From Buddleja alternifolia (Eukaryota; Streptophyta; Magnoliopsida; Lamiales; Scrophulariaceae): a DNA stretch of 64,000 nt. The notes beneath the pieces were generated by a model that did not search any database, had not been told where the DNA came from, and saw only the letters and a list, made by a program, of their open reading frames with translations. Positions 33,025 to 42,918 of the stretch are shown one piece after another. The stretch is taken from assembly GCA_019426215.1 (NCBI GenBank), contig CM033394.1:39306423-39370422 (forward strand). Direction: 5' to 3'. How positions within the stretch are numbered: the stretch's first letter is position 1; the number at the start of each line of letters is the position of its first letter. Position numbers and translations under genes: made by a program.

Positions 33025-34000
33025 GCTAGTGAGCATAACCTACCCGAAGTTTGATTGCGCAGCTCGCTTATAAGTTAGTGAGATTAACTAAATATGAGCA
33101 AGGCTGAATTCGAGCATCAAAATTGAGTCTCTATTTAATTTGTAAGATTACCATGAACTTAATGAGGCTGAATTCGACTCAATAAGGTGTAGAGCAGACA
33201 TCGTAATACTTTTACTTATCTCTTAAAACACCTAACACATTGTTTATTTATTGACTATATATCAATTGTCAATTATATCAAGTAACAACTAATTATTGAA
33301 ATGAAAAAAAGTCACGAGCTAAACGACTTGAGAAAAAAATTGAAAATTGAGCTTTATTGTGTTGTTGATTGCTAGCTTCTAATAATTATTTATGCTGAGA
33401 AGATTAGAGCTAGGAACGATTTTTCTACACTTGCATTTATGTTATTTATCACTGACCTTGTATGTTTCCATCGTATTAATCCAGTTCGGATTTTTTATTG
33501 CAAACTATGTGGCAATATGCTATTACACTTCACATATGAATTACATGTGTATAAAATTTATCCTTGAATATAAATTTAATATAGATTATATACACTTATC
33601 GGGAAGACATGATATGCAACACAAGATGCAACGCCACTTTGCAATAGAAGATCGCGAATGGTATTAATCATCTAAAGATATGTTATCAACATTACATTTT
33701 TATCTACCTTACCTCTTAGTGAAGTCATGTTACAGTTGTATTACACTTAATTAGTGTATCTCGTTATATATACGCGCATGGACCTCTGGAATTTCTGAAA
33801 ACTCTTTCTCACGTTCTATATAAAACAAGTTAATTTTAACCATTTCTCATAATGCATCATCACTTTCTTATAAGAGAAATTTAGCAGCGTAAGCTCGTCC
33901 GAAATAAACTTGAACCTCCTAAAAATTTGCCAATCGAGTATGAACAGAGCCGCAAGAAAACTCATGGACCCGAGAGTGTGAACATATGGTCATTAGGTAT
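33025..34000. other. no gene seen
   Basis: AT-rich. A plus-strand frame of 91 codons at 33392-33667 lies in sequence partly similar to 28880-29000 and is not supported as a gene. Confidence 0.4.
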
Positions 34001-34634
34001 AGGGATGACAATTAATTCGGGTAGAGTGAGTACCAGCCTCGAACCCACGTCGTTTGGGGTGAGTATGAGTCCAATTAAATATAATGGGGCCGGGTTCCAG
34101 TCCGGGTATCAAAATTCAAGACCCGATTGGTTCCAGGGCGGGTAACGAATCTAGTAGATACACGCTCGCCCGGGTCATTAATATATTATGTTTTTATTTC
34201 TTATATTTAATTATTATTTGATATTTCTAAGTATTAATATATTGTAACCATAAAACATGTTATTACAAATAGCAACTTTGCATAGTTACCTGTTAGTTAA
34301 AAAAAGTTTGATATAAACTTGAGTATGGAGATGACTTTATTTTTAAAATTTGTTCTTGTTTTGAAAAAAAAAATCATTTAAGTATCAGATGACTTATATT
34401 TTGGGATGTGGTTACATTGAATCATTGATTCAATATTATTTTATTTGTTTTGAATGTATTTGTAAGAATAGAAAAGACAAAAATTGTCCAAAAAAAATAA
34501 AAGTGAACGGGTCTATCGTGTAAGACCGGACTCATCTGGTACCCGCAAGGGCTAGTCCCAGTGTTAAAAATGTTTAACGCGATGGGTCTCGAGTCCTGCA
34601 ATACTCGACTCATACCCACTCTATTGTCATCCCT
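34001..34634. mobile_element. TIR element, ends agggatgacaat
   Basis: The left end agggatgacaat and inverted right end agggatgacaatag form terminal inverted repeats, followed on both sides by cgggtagagtgagtac / tgggtatgag-type blocks. The interior is non-coding. No clear duplication was found; the superfamily is therefore open. Confidence 0.6.
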
Positions 34635-35147
34635 AATCAAACATGGCGATTTGATTTTGCCCCAATTTAAACTCAGCTCGTAATTAAGCTTGATTTAAAT
34701 CCTGTGTGTGTGTGTGTGTATATATAATGCTTTAGAAATTCGATCATTTCATTTAAGCAAGGCCAAAAGTTTACAATAGAGATTACAATAAAAGTGATAA
34801 TATTATCTACCATAGTAATTGAAGAACTATTGGAGCACATGCTAGAGACTAAATCATATTTGGGTCTGAACAATCAAATTCCAAAGGCCGAAGCTCTCGT
34901 ACGAAAGAAATAATGTAAATCAAACACTAACTGAACCTGAGTAAATAAAAAATCCTTAAAAGAGAAATTGTGATCAACTTTAGATCCATCAAAGAGGTAT
35001 CACAGTGCCAAAAGGAGGATGATAGAGAAGCCCTCCCCCCCCCCCCCACGCACACACCGTCGCAAACCAATCCAAACATCGAAAAAAATGAAACAAAACC
35101 AATTAAAGGGAAGATACGAGAGTGAGCATGGAGAAGAAATCATTGGG
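34635..35147. other. spacer with (TG)n/(TA)n and poly-C tracts
   Basis: A short (TG)n-(TA)n tract is at about 34703-34726 and a 13-base C run at 35035-35047. No gene seen. Confidence 0.5.
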
Positions 35148-35192
35148 AAGAGCCGAAGAGGGGCCTGAGATGTAAACCCCTCTTCGGCTCTT
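35148..35192. repeat. perfect 16-bp hairpin with 13-base loop
   Basis: aagagccgaagagggg (35148-35163) is followed after 13 bases by its exact reverse complement cccctcttcggctctt (35177-35192). It sits 28 bases before a CACTA element. Function unknown. Confidence 0.8.
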
Positions 35193-35219
35193 TCTTAGAG
35201 GCGCTTGAGAGAAAACTTT

Positions 35220-35598
35220 CACTACAAAAAAAATTATTATTGCACATGTCAATATGTCATGGTTAAAATCAATTGACCACGGCTTTGCTCCGGCTTTGGC
35301 CGTGGTATTTACAAGCATGACCAAAATATTTACCATGGCTTATAGTCATGGTCAATGTTTTGTTCATTGTAAAGACTATGACTTTTAGCCATGGTAAAAA
35401 AATAATACATTAACATTTCTTCCACCATGGCTAGTTAATGCTTAAAATAGTTAGCATTCTTTTTCACTATGGCTAACTTTAGTGTGGTATATGAAACATC
35501 TACCACGGCCAATCTTGCCATGAGCTTAGACCGTTATAGACCACGGTTATAAGTCATGACATATATTTTCATTGTCAATACTCAATTTTCTTGTAGTG
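35220..35598. mobile_element. CACTA-type non-autonomous element, 379 bp
   Basis: Starts cactacaaaaaaaat and ends attttcttgtagtg, the classic CACTA ends, with a 3-bp duplication ttt on each side (35217-35219 and 35599-35601). Inside, short subterminal repeats such as accatgg and accacgg recur in both orientations, as expected for transposase-binding arrays. No coding capacity. Confidence 0.85.
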
Positions 35599-35670
35599 TT
35601 TGGACAACTTTTTTTTTTTGTTTTTTTTTAGGATTTAAGTATATTGTAAATTGAAAACTTATTATCTATA

Positions 35671-35900
35671 AAGTACGGACACACCGAAAATTATGACTGG
35701 GCGCATGTCGGATACGACATGCTTTTGACACGCGTTGAACACGGCTAAATCTGATGCGAAAAATATGAAACAAATATGATTTGATAATAAAATAATAATC
35801 AAATATTATAAGAACTTTATTAAAATTAAGTGTACCACAATTTTAGTAAAACTCATTATTCAAAACCGCATCAAGCGTCCAGAAAAATTTCTATTAGATC
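35671..35900. repeat. fragment related to the hAT elements at 22.6 and 62.4 kb
   Basis: tataaagtacggacacac at 35671 equals the end of the 22566 MITE. Downstream, 35740-35890 follows the interior of the element at 62351-63310 (both have gcgaaaaatatgaaa.aaat, aaaataat.accaaat-like and ttcattaaaat blocks near 62605-62720). No right end was found. Confidence 0.55.
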
Positions 35901-36295
35901 TTAGCTTCTAGGGTTGCGATAAGCTCATTTAATTAAAATCCTATATTGAAATTTCGTAGTATAACATAAGGTGAAATAATTCAAAAATTTGAACTTTTAG
36001 GTGATGGTCTAGTTTGACCATAAATCAAGAAAAAGCAAAATCTAGGAGTGTGCAAGCTAGAGCGACTGCCTACTAGAATGTGAACATAATCTAAAAGGTG
36101 AAAACTGTTACACGAGACATTGAATTCCCAATGACACACTTCTCATCAACTCATCATTGTCACGTCGCTTTTACTTCCCATCGTCCCAAACTTTCCACAA
36201 TTTCACGCCCCTTTCTTTAATACCATTTCTATTCATTTTCTTGTCTTTTCCCTCTCTCTCTCTCTCTTGCATGTGAATTGTGCGTGTATTATGTA

Positions 36296-36318
36296 CATAT
36301 ATATATATATATATATAT
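36296..36318. repeat. (TA)n microsatellite
   Basis: Uninterrupted TA tract preceded by a CT-rich run at 36252-36268. Confidence 0.9.
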
Positions 36319-36505
36319 GTAAGTGAAAGAAAGAGGGGACACACAGTATATATAGCACAGTCCACCTACGTACTGTCTTCTCTGTAATACCAAAAAACAC
36401 CATTTTCTCCTTTTGTTTCCCTGTTAAGTCTTTATCTCTCAACCTCATCCGAAAAACCCTATATATATTCTGTATTAATTCATGTTTATTGTAACTTGAC
36501 ATTTC

Positions 36506-36702
36506 TTTTTTTTTTAATTCAAGAGGGAGGGGTACCTATATATCTAGCCCGACAAATTCGGAATGATAGTTATAATCTTGAGTCATAAAAACTTTATCAA
36601 CTCCATAAAAGAGGGGAGAGCCACAACTTGTGGCAGTCTGGATTCGAACCCACGACCTCTCACATAAAGTGGGAGATAGATACCACTATACCAACAGGTG
36701 AG
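36506..36702 (-). mobile_element. tRNA-derived SINE with perfect 16-bp target duplication
   Basis: On the minus strand it begins with a tRNA-like head: A box TGGTATAGTGG (about 36684-36694) and B box GGTTCGAATCC (about 36649-36659), and ends in a poly(A) tail (T run 36506-36516 on the plus strand). The flanks tgtaacttgacatttc at 36490-36505 and 36703-36718 are identical. 16 bp is typical of LINE-driven insertion. It inserted about 140 bp before the start codon of the WOX1-type gene, so it is part of that promoter region. Its perfect duplication suggests it is fairly young. Confidence 0.92.
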
Positions 36703-36718
36703 TGTAACTTGACATTTC

Positions 36719-36783
36719 AAGATACCCTTTGTCTTTACTTTAGTCTTTAGCATTTTATATCTTTTAATTAAATTCATCATTTA

Positions 36784-36817
<34 letters not shown>

Positions 36818-36860
36818 TCGATTCTACGTACTTAATTCTCATAATTTCGTTTTAAGCACA
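36719..36860 (+). promoter_or_regulatory. proximal promoter/leader of the WOX1-type gene
   Basis: A TA tract at 36784-36800 followed by (GA)n at 36803-36816 lies 45-75 bp before the ATG. The TA tract can serve as TATA region. The SINE lies just upstream. Confidence 0.4.
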
Positions 36861-39675
36861 ATGTGGATGAAGGAGCGTAATGAACATGGCGAAGACGTGA
36901 AGATGTCAACTGTGAATCCCGTATACGGCCCGAGCCTTCGGTCTCTAATGCCAAGGGCAATTAGCAGCAGTAGCACATTTTCTGCAACAACTTCTGCTTC
37001 TTATTGTATTCACATCCCTAATATCCCTGCATGGAACCAACCCCTAAGTAATATCATGTTTCCTACTAAATTGTTATCTTTTTTGCTATTTCTTTATTTG
37101 ATTTCTTGACAATTATGTATATCTTATATATTATATATTAACTAGATAATTCGCTACAATTTTTCATTTACAAAAAAAAACAATTGCTATACCTATATTT
37201 AATTACTATGAAGTTTAACTATTCATAACTATTAGCATAATAATTATTAGTAGATGATTTTTATGCTACAAATTTTCAAATCTTAACATTTCTCATAATA
37301 TTTTATATTAGTCAAAATTTTAGTATTTTTCTGAGAAAAATAATAAAACTGATCTGTCATTTGATCATCGTACTTAAAGTTGAGATAATCAGGGACGAAG
37401 TCAGAGGTTGGTGGGGTATATGTCCTCCCCTCTCAATTTTGTAAAAAAGAAAAAAATCGCCCTGTAAATTTTTTTGATATTCTAAATTTCGATCTCTCAA
37501 AATCCATATGTATCAAGGTTTACCTTTTTTTTTATTTTTTTGTATTCGCCCCCCAAACCCCAAATCCTGGCTTCGTTCGTGGAGGTAATCATTCATCAGC
37601 CGCCTAATAATAAACATGCAATAATCTTAATTTGCAGGTGGTATGAGTAGTGATTATGGAATTAAAAAAGAGAGAAGCACATTAATGCCATTAGTGAGCT
37701 CAAGATGGAATCCAACACCAGAGCAATTGGAAGCACTTGAAGAAATGTATAGACGAGGACTTAGAACACCATCTGCTCAACAAATTCAGCAAATTACTGC
37801 AAAACTTACAAGATTTGGTAAAATACAAGGGAAGAATGTGTTTTACTGGTTTCAAAACCACAAAGCCAGGGACCGCCAAAAGAAACGTCGTCAATTAGAG
37901 TTATTAGCTGCCAAAAAGACGAGCATGGAAACAAGACATGAATCAGGTAAATTTAAATTATATATATATACCATCATTTGATTAATAAAATGTGATTATA
38001 GTATGTATGGGAAAATGTAGATTATATTAAAGTTGGCATGTTACATCTTAACTATAACTAGACTTCATTTATATATATATATATATGTGTGTATGTATGT
38101 ATGTATGTATGTTAATATATAGGTCGTTTTTGTTGTATGATAGCTATATAATTCACGGATTAAATTATCGCTATTTCACAATTAATTACAACTCACTGAC
38201 TTAATGATTTGTTAATAATGACTGTAATATCTTGATTGTGTGACCCAAAAGAGGTTCGTCTATATTAAAGAAGTTAAATTTGTAATACGTTAATTTCTAT
38301 AGACTCTAAAATCTTTTTATGTTTTATCTCGTATTTCATTGCACCAACACGCTCGGTACGTCGGTACGTATATGTACTTTCATGCCAAGTGTATGTGTTA
38401 GGAAATCTTCTACACAATTAAGTTGCATTAGGTTAATAATATAATAGAAAATGAAATACCGAGTAATTAGAACATAACATCAGGATTGATTTTTATAGTA
38501 GTTAAGGTTGCGTCTTTTCACGAGGGACATTTGTAATTTCTTATGTCAAATAAAACATTCTGAAAAACAATGTTTGATTTTCAGGATTGAGCAGGAGCGA
38601 TTTACCAATTCAAGAGCCTAACAAGTTGCCTACCCCCGCAAACTGCAGCACACCTTCAAAGGTATGTACTATATATATATATATATATATATATTTCCGA
38701 TTAATAGCTGTACCTTAGCCATCCTTGTTAATTAATCTCATTGCACAAGTAGATGTAAAATTATGGGATAACTATATAACATGAATGTAAATTAAAGAAA
38801 TTCTTGTCACTAAAAAATCTTTATTGTAACAAAAACAAAAAGTATTATCACTTATTATATATTTTAGAGATAATTTTAACGTTGTCCGTTCAAATTTTGT
38901 CATTAAAATTACCTTTTGTTGTAGTGTTAAAAGTATTCGGAACTTAAAATTTTTTTGGATAATTAATCACAATCACTTATGCATACGTAGCTTCGTACGA
39001 TCCACCATACACAAGAAGTTGTAATTAAACCGAGATTAGAAGTCCAAATGTCTCATATAAATCACTTTAAAAAACTGAATGCAATGACAAAGAGAATGAA
39101 AGTCTTTGTATGAAGGAGAAAATTAAAGAATGAAGCTAAAAAGCTGCACTCTTAATACTTTCTGTTTGGGCTGTTGGTTATTGAAAAAAGGTTAGAATTT
39201 ACTAGGGAAAAGTGCAAATTTTACCTAGCTTTTTATTAATTGTTGAATTTTACAGTTTTCAGTATCAATAAATGAAGCAGTACAGCTTGTGGAAGAATGT
39301 AAAAAAGATGTGTGGACACGATTGAATCAGAAGGAATTGCAGCAGGAGAAGCAGCTTATTACAGCAAATAGTCAAATCTGTTTATCTTCTTACATGTCTC
39401 CAAACAGCTCTCTAGACAAAAGTACAACTCAGAAAGCTTTAGGACAAGAAAATGCACAGCCCTTTGGTGCACTTGACCCCACCAGATTATTGCTCCTCAA
39501 AAATGATGATTTTAGAAATATTGAAATTGGGATTCGAGAAAATCAAACTCTTCAGCTTTTCCCAATTAGGGACAGTGATTTGAGCACTGTGGAAAACACA
39601 CATGATGTTTCAAGCATTGGAACTAAGTTTACACCTAATCAGTTTTTTGAGTTTCTCCCCATGAAAAATGGATAA
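36861..39675 (+). CDS. WOX1: WUSCHEL-related homeobox protein, WOX1 type, 330 aa
   Basis: Four exons: 36861-37047, 37638-37946, 38585-38661 and 39256-39675, all GT-AG and in phase. The homeodomain spans about residues 84-149 and includes [19 protein letters not shown] and the recognition helix [17 protein letters not shown]; its loops have the extra residues typical of WOX proteins. Exon 2 carries the whole domain. The WUS box is TLQLFPI (289-295), the repression motif of modern-clade WOX proteins. The C-terminal [11 protein letters not shown] matches the end motif of WOX1/STF/LAM1/MAW proteins (usually FEFLPLKN). The start MWMKE is also typical. The family acts in the nucleus and drives blade outgrowth and lateral organ margins, mostly by repression with TOPLESS-type partners. 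WOX6 is the closest alternative, but the N- and C-terminal motifs favour WOX1. Confidence 0.93.
37390..37580. repeat. dispersed repeat in WOX1 intron 1
   Basis: Ends cagggacgaagtcagagg and, inverted, cgaacgaagccaggatttgg are the family ends also seen at 1264-1436 and 25722-25830. It lies about 55 bp before exon 2. Confidence 0.5.
38070..38112. repeat. (TA)n(TG)n(TATG)n microsatellite in WOX1 intron 2
   Basis: Compound tract of TA, GT and TATG units. Confidence 0.9.
38669..38694. repeat. (TA)n microsatellite in WOX1 intron 3
   Basis: A pure TA tract starting eight bases after the exon 3 donor. Confidence 0.9.
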
Positions 39676-40041
39676 TTGCATAAACCGCCCATATGGATTG
39701 GGTTAAATGCAAGTTGACCCCGGCCTAGGGTTTGTGATTATGGGGTTTTATAGTAGTTGAGAGGTAGAAAATGTACTATGTAAGCTTTTTAGTTATGTTC
39801 ATGTTTATATATGATCATATGCATGGTGTAGTGGTTAATATCTAGCCAATTGTAATGGCAATGGTATGTTTGACTTATTGTGTCAATATCCTCTTGAATG
39901 AAAAATTCTACTCCAAGTTTGATTTTATTAGACCAAGTATAATACACAAGAAAAATGAATTATTCTTGAGGTTCATGAAATTAGGTTCGAGCTAAAAGAT
40001 GATACTGGAGTCCTTTAGTTCAATTTGTTTGAACTTTTTTT
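39676..40041. other. 3' flank of the WOX1-type gene
   Basis: Probable 3' untranslated region; an aatgaa word near 39896 could serve as a weak poly(A) signal. No other gene seen. Confidence 0.4.
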
Positions 40042-40294
40042 CGAAAAATTACACATAGACCCCTCACTTATTGTGTAATTACCAAAATATTCTTCACTTT
40101 TTGGAAATTACCAACCCAGCCCCCCTCAAGGGATCTATAGGTTAACAATGGGTAAAATTATAAGAAATTTTAAATACACAGGGGGTGTAATTGTAAAAAT
40201 GCTTTAACATGAGGGGGTTATATATAGTTTTCGAAAAGGTGAGGAGGGTTTTGATAATTACACAATAAGTAAGGGAATTGTGTGTAATTTTCCC
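40042..40294. mobile_element. MITE, gtgtaattaccaaa family
   Basis: The left end cgaaaaattacacatagacc and inverted right end gggaaaattacacacaattc match; both continue with cttattgtgtaatta. Interior block gggggtgtaattgtaa as in other copies. Confidence 0.7.
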
Positions 40295-40689
40295 AAAATT
40301 TTAATTAGACATTAGGGCAACGCCGCTTCGCATTCGTTAGTCAAGTTGAGGATAATTCAATAATGAACTGAGTACAACATAGTATTTCAACTTTTCACCA
40401 TTAATAGATACGGATTGGATGATAAGAACCACTCTTTCAACCATAATCTAATATTAAAAAGTGGATTCACTCTATTATATTCAGACCCACTGTAGAACAA
40501 CTCTTATCTATAGAGGGGAGTGTACTGATCTTCCCGAATTTCCTATTCATATTTTACTAAATGATTTGTCAATTGGTGCAAAAAGATATTCACTTTGGTT
40601 TTTTTTTTAAGCTAGTAATTATGAATAAATGTATTTTTCTTGGTTTACATCATTATTTAAATAATGAGTTACATTTCGAAATTACAAAA

Positions 40690-40990
40690 TTGTTATAAAT
40701 ATTAGCGAGTCAACTAGTTACAAATGAAAATTGTTATAAATATTAGCGAGTCAACTAGTTACAAATGAAAATTGTAGCTCAACTAGAAGAAAAGAAGTCT
40801 CGCCCTAAGGACAAAAACTTTGGCCCTGTCCTTGGTGACAAAATAATAGTGACACTGTCTAAATCTGTACTTAAATATTGGGTGAAGCGATTTCGACAAA
40901 AATTTTGGCCCCGTCCTTGGTGACAAAATAATAGTGACACTGTCTAAATCTGCACTTAAATATTGGCTAATGACGGGCTCGAGCATGCCC
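40690..40990. repeat. two short tandem duplications
   Basis: First, ttgttataaatattagcgag with the following 28 bases occurs twice in tandem (about 40691-40780). Second, a unit of about 85 bp (anchors gtgacaaaataatagtgaca near 40841 and 40919) occurs twice, and its tail atattgggtgaagcgattt appears a further time near 41144. Function unknown. Confidence 0.7.
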
Positions 40991-41288
40991 TTTTCAATCA
41001 CATACATACCCCTTATGGTTTACAAACTATTTTAGATCAAGATCGCGCTGGCGTCACTTGGACTAGACACATGACCTCAACCTCGAGTGTGTCGAGATAG
41101 ATCATTAGGGTAGTACTCTTCTTTTGAATCCAAAAAAAAAATATTGGGTGAAGCGATTTTCGTGTTCCCACGTAATGATTTTCACAAACTTGATACTTAC
41201 CAAAGTTGTGTTTTGAATTGTTATCACACGTGTCACTTAAAGCAAAAAGTGAGAGTTTTCACAAAATTATTATGCAATTGAATTTTTT

Positions 41289-41505
41289 TTTAATGAAACG
41301 ATTACATCATTAGAACGTCGGATATTGAATCGACAATCGTAATCAGCAATTTTTTATTACAAACTAATAACAACTAGCTACAAACTAAACATAAGAAAGT
41401 ACAATATAAATAAAGAAATAACCCACACATCTGATAGGATCGAACTCATAACTTCTAAGTCAAGGGACCTCAATCTTACTATTAGACTAAGACATCATTG
41501 ACTGT
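41289..41505 (-). mobile_element. SINE-like element
   Basis: Read on the minus strand there is a B-box-like GAGTTCGATCC (about 41437-41447) and an A-box-like TCTTAGTCTAATAGTAAG upstream of it; the other end is a T run (41282-41291 on plus). No clean duplication was found, so it is older or truncated. Confidence 0.5.
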
Positions 41506-41826
41506 TATTGATTGTTAATAATAACAATTTATACAGCATCATTGTCATTATTAACTTTTTAATAATTAATATTATTAAAAAATATTGCTATTCAATATAT
41601 ATATAATTTTTAAGTTACATAGCCACTTGTTATCTTATTACAAATATTCTTCTTTCGTTATTGTGGGAAATAATTATCAGAATGTAAGAGGCTGCTGGAT
41701 ATTGTCTTAGGCTGTGTCTGCGGTTGTCCCAACTAAGACAAAACGCACCACATCACTAAGCCACCAACACTGCACAACTCAAATGACTAGTCCCCTTCTA
41801 GCACAGTTTGTTTTGTTTGTTTTTAC

Positions 41827-42057
41827 TTTTAATCACGCAGACCCCTCACTTATTGTGTAATTACCTAAATCTTCCTCATCTTTTAAAGTATCCCTCATGT
41901 TAAAGTATTTTTTACAATTACACCGCCTGTGTATTTAAATTTTTTTACAACTTTACCTATGTAAATGTTATAAAGAGACCGAAATTTTGGTAATTTTCAA
42001 TAAGAGGGGTTTTGATAATTCCACAATAAATGAGAAGGTCTTCGTGTAATTTTCCCT
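41827..42057. mobile_element. MITE, gtgtaattaccaaa family
   Basis: Both ends follow the family (acccctcacttattgtgtaa on the left; inverted right reads gggaaaattacacgaagacc). Near relative of 40042-40294, 1.8 kb away, same orientation. Confidence 0.65.
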
Positions 42058-42918
42058 TAAATTGCTAGTTAGTTAATAAATGGTGGATATGAAATCTAGA
42101 AATAGGTTACAGGACAAAAGTGCATTTCTACTCATTTCTATAATGTTTTCTTGGCAAATTGTGAATATATTTAGTTTTTAATTTGTCTTCCGTTTTAAGT
42201 CCATCTTAATTATTTCCATTTATAAAAGAAACACCCATTATGCATATGTATGAGTTATTGGTTTATTTTACGATACAATTAGTGTTATTCGCATAGAGTT
42301 TTGATGTATCGTAACTTTTTACTACTTATTTGGAAAAATAGAAAATCTAGGGGAGACGACTTACACTCCATCAAACTAGTAATTTTTCACCAGGGTGCAG
42401 AAACTAACAGACCGATTTATTTATGTTGTTTAGCCTTGCACGAAACACTACCGAATACTAAACGAAAATAAAAGTGAAGAACACAAAACATAGACGATAA
42501 AATCTGATCCCAAATTCAGAAACTTTGATTGATGTATAATGTTGATCCTGCACTATGGTCTTGTACAGCTAAAACCACTAATGTACAAACATGGACACAT
42601 CATATGTCCAAGCTTTTCCCAATTCACACCTTCTTACATACAGTAAGCAGCTAACACAAAAGAATTTTTGTTATGTAATTGCCTGGGTAACTCTGTGCTA
42701 TTCGATAATCTGTACGTTTTCTCTTCGGGAATTTTGCACAAAAAGGCGCAGTTACCCCTTCCTCATACCCCGGCAAACAAATCATTCTTCCTAAAAATTC
42801 CTGCGTGCTATCTCTCCAAGAGAGAAAAAAAATGAAAGAATCACAATCAAGATTATGGGGTTAGCAGCCACATCTGCACACTTTAACAAAAGGTCAAAAT
42901 CGAGTTTTCTGGAAGAAA
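42058..42918 (-). other. 3' flank of the O-fucosyltransferase-like gene
   Basis: No other gene seen. A minus-strand aataaa at about 42415-42420 could be the poly(A) signal for the gene to the right, giving a 3' untranslated region of about 500 bases. Confidence 0.4.

Noticed and set aside
36171..36502. Minus-strand frames with Ile/Tyr repeats
   Set aside because: Translation of the (TA)n and CT-rich tracts.
41034..41135. Possible tRNA-like block with poly(A)
   Set aside because: Box A and box B spacing is wrong and no cloverleaf could be drawn.
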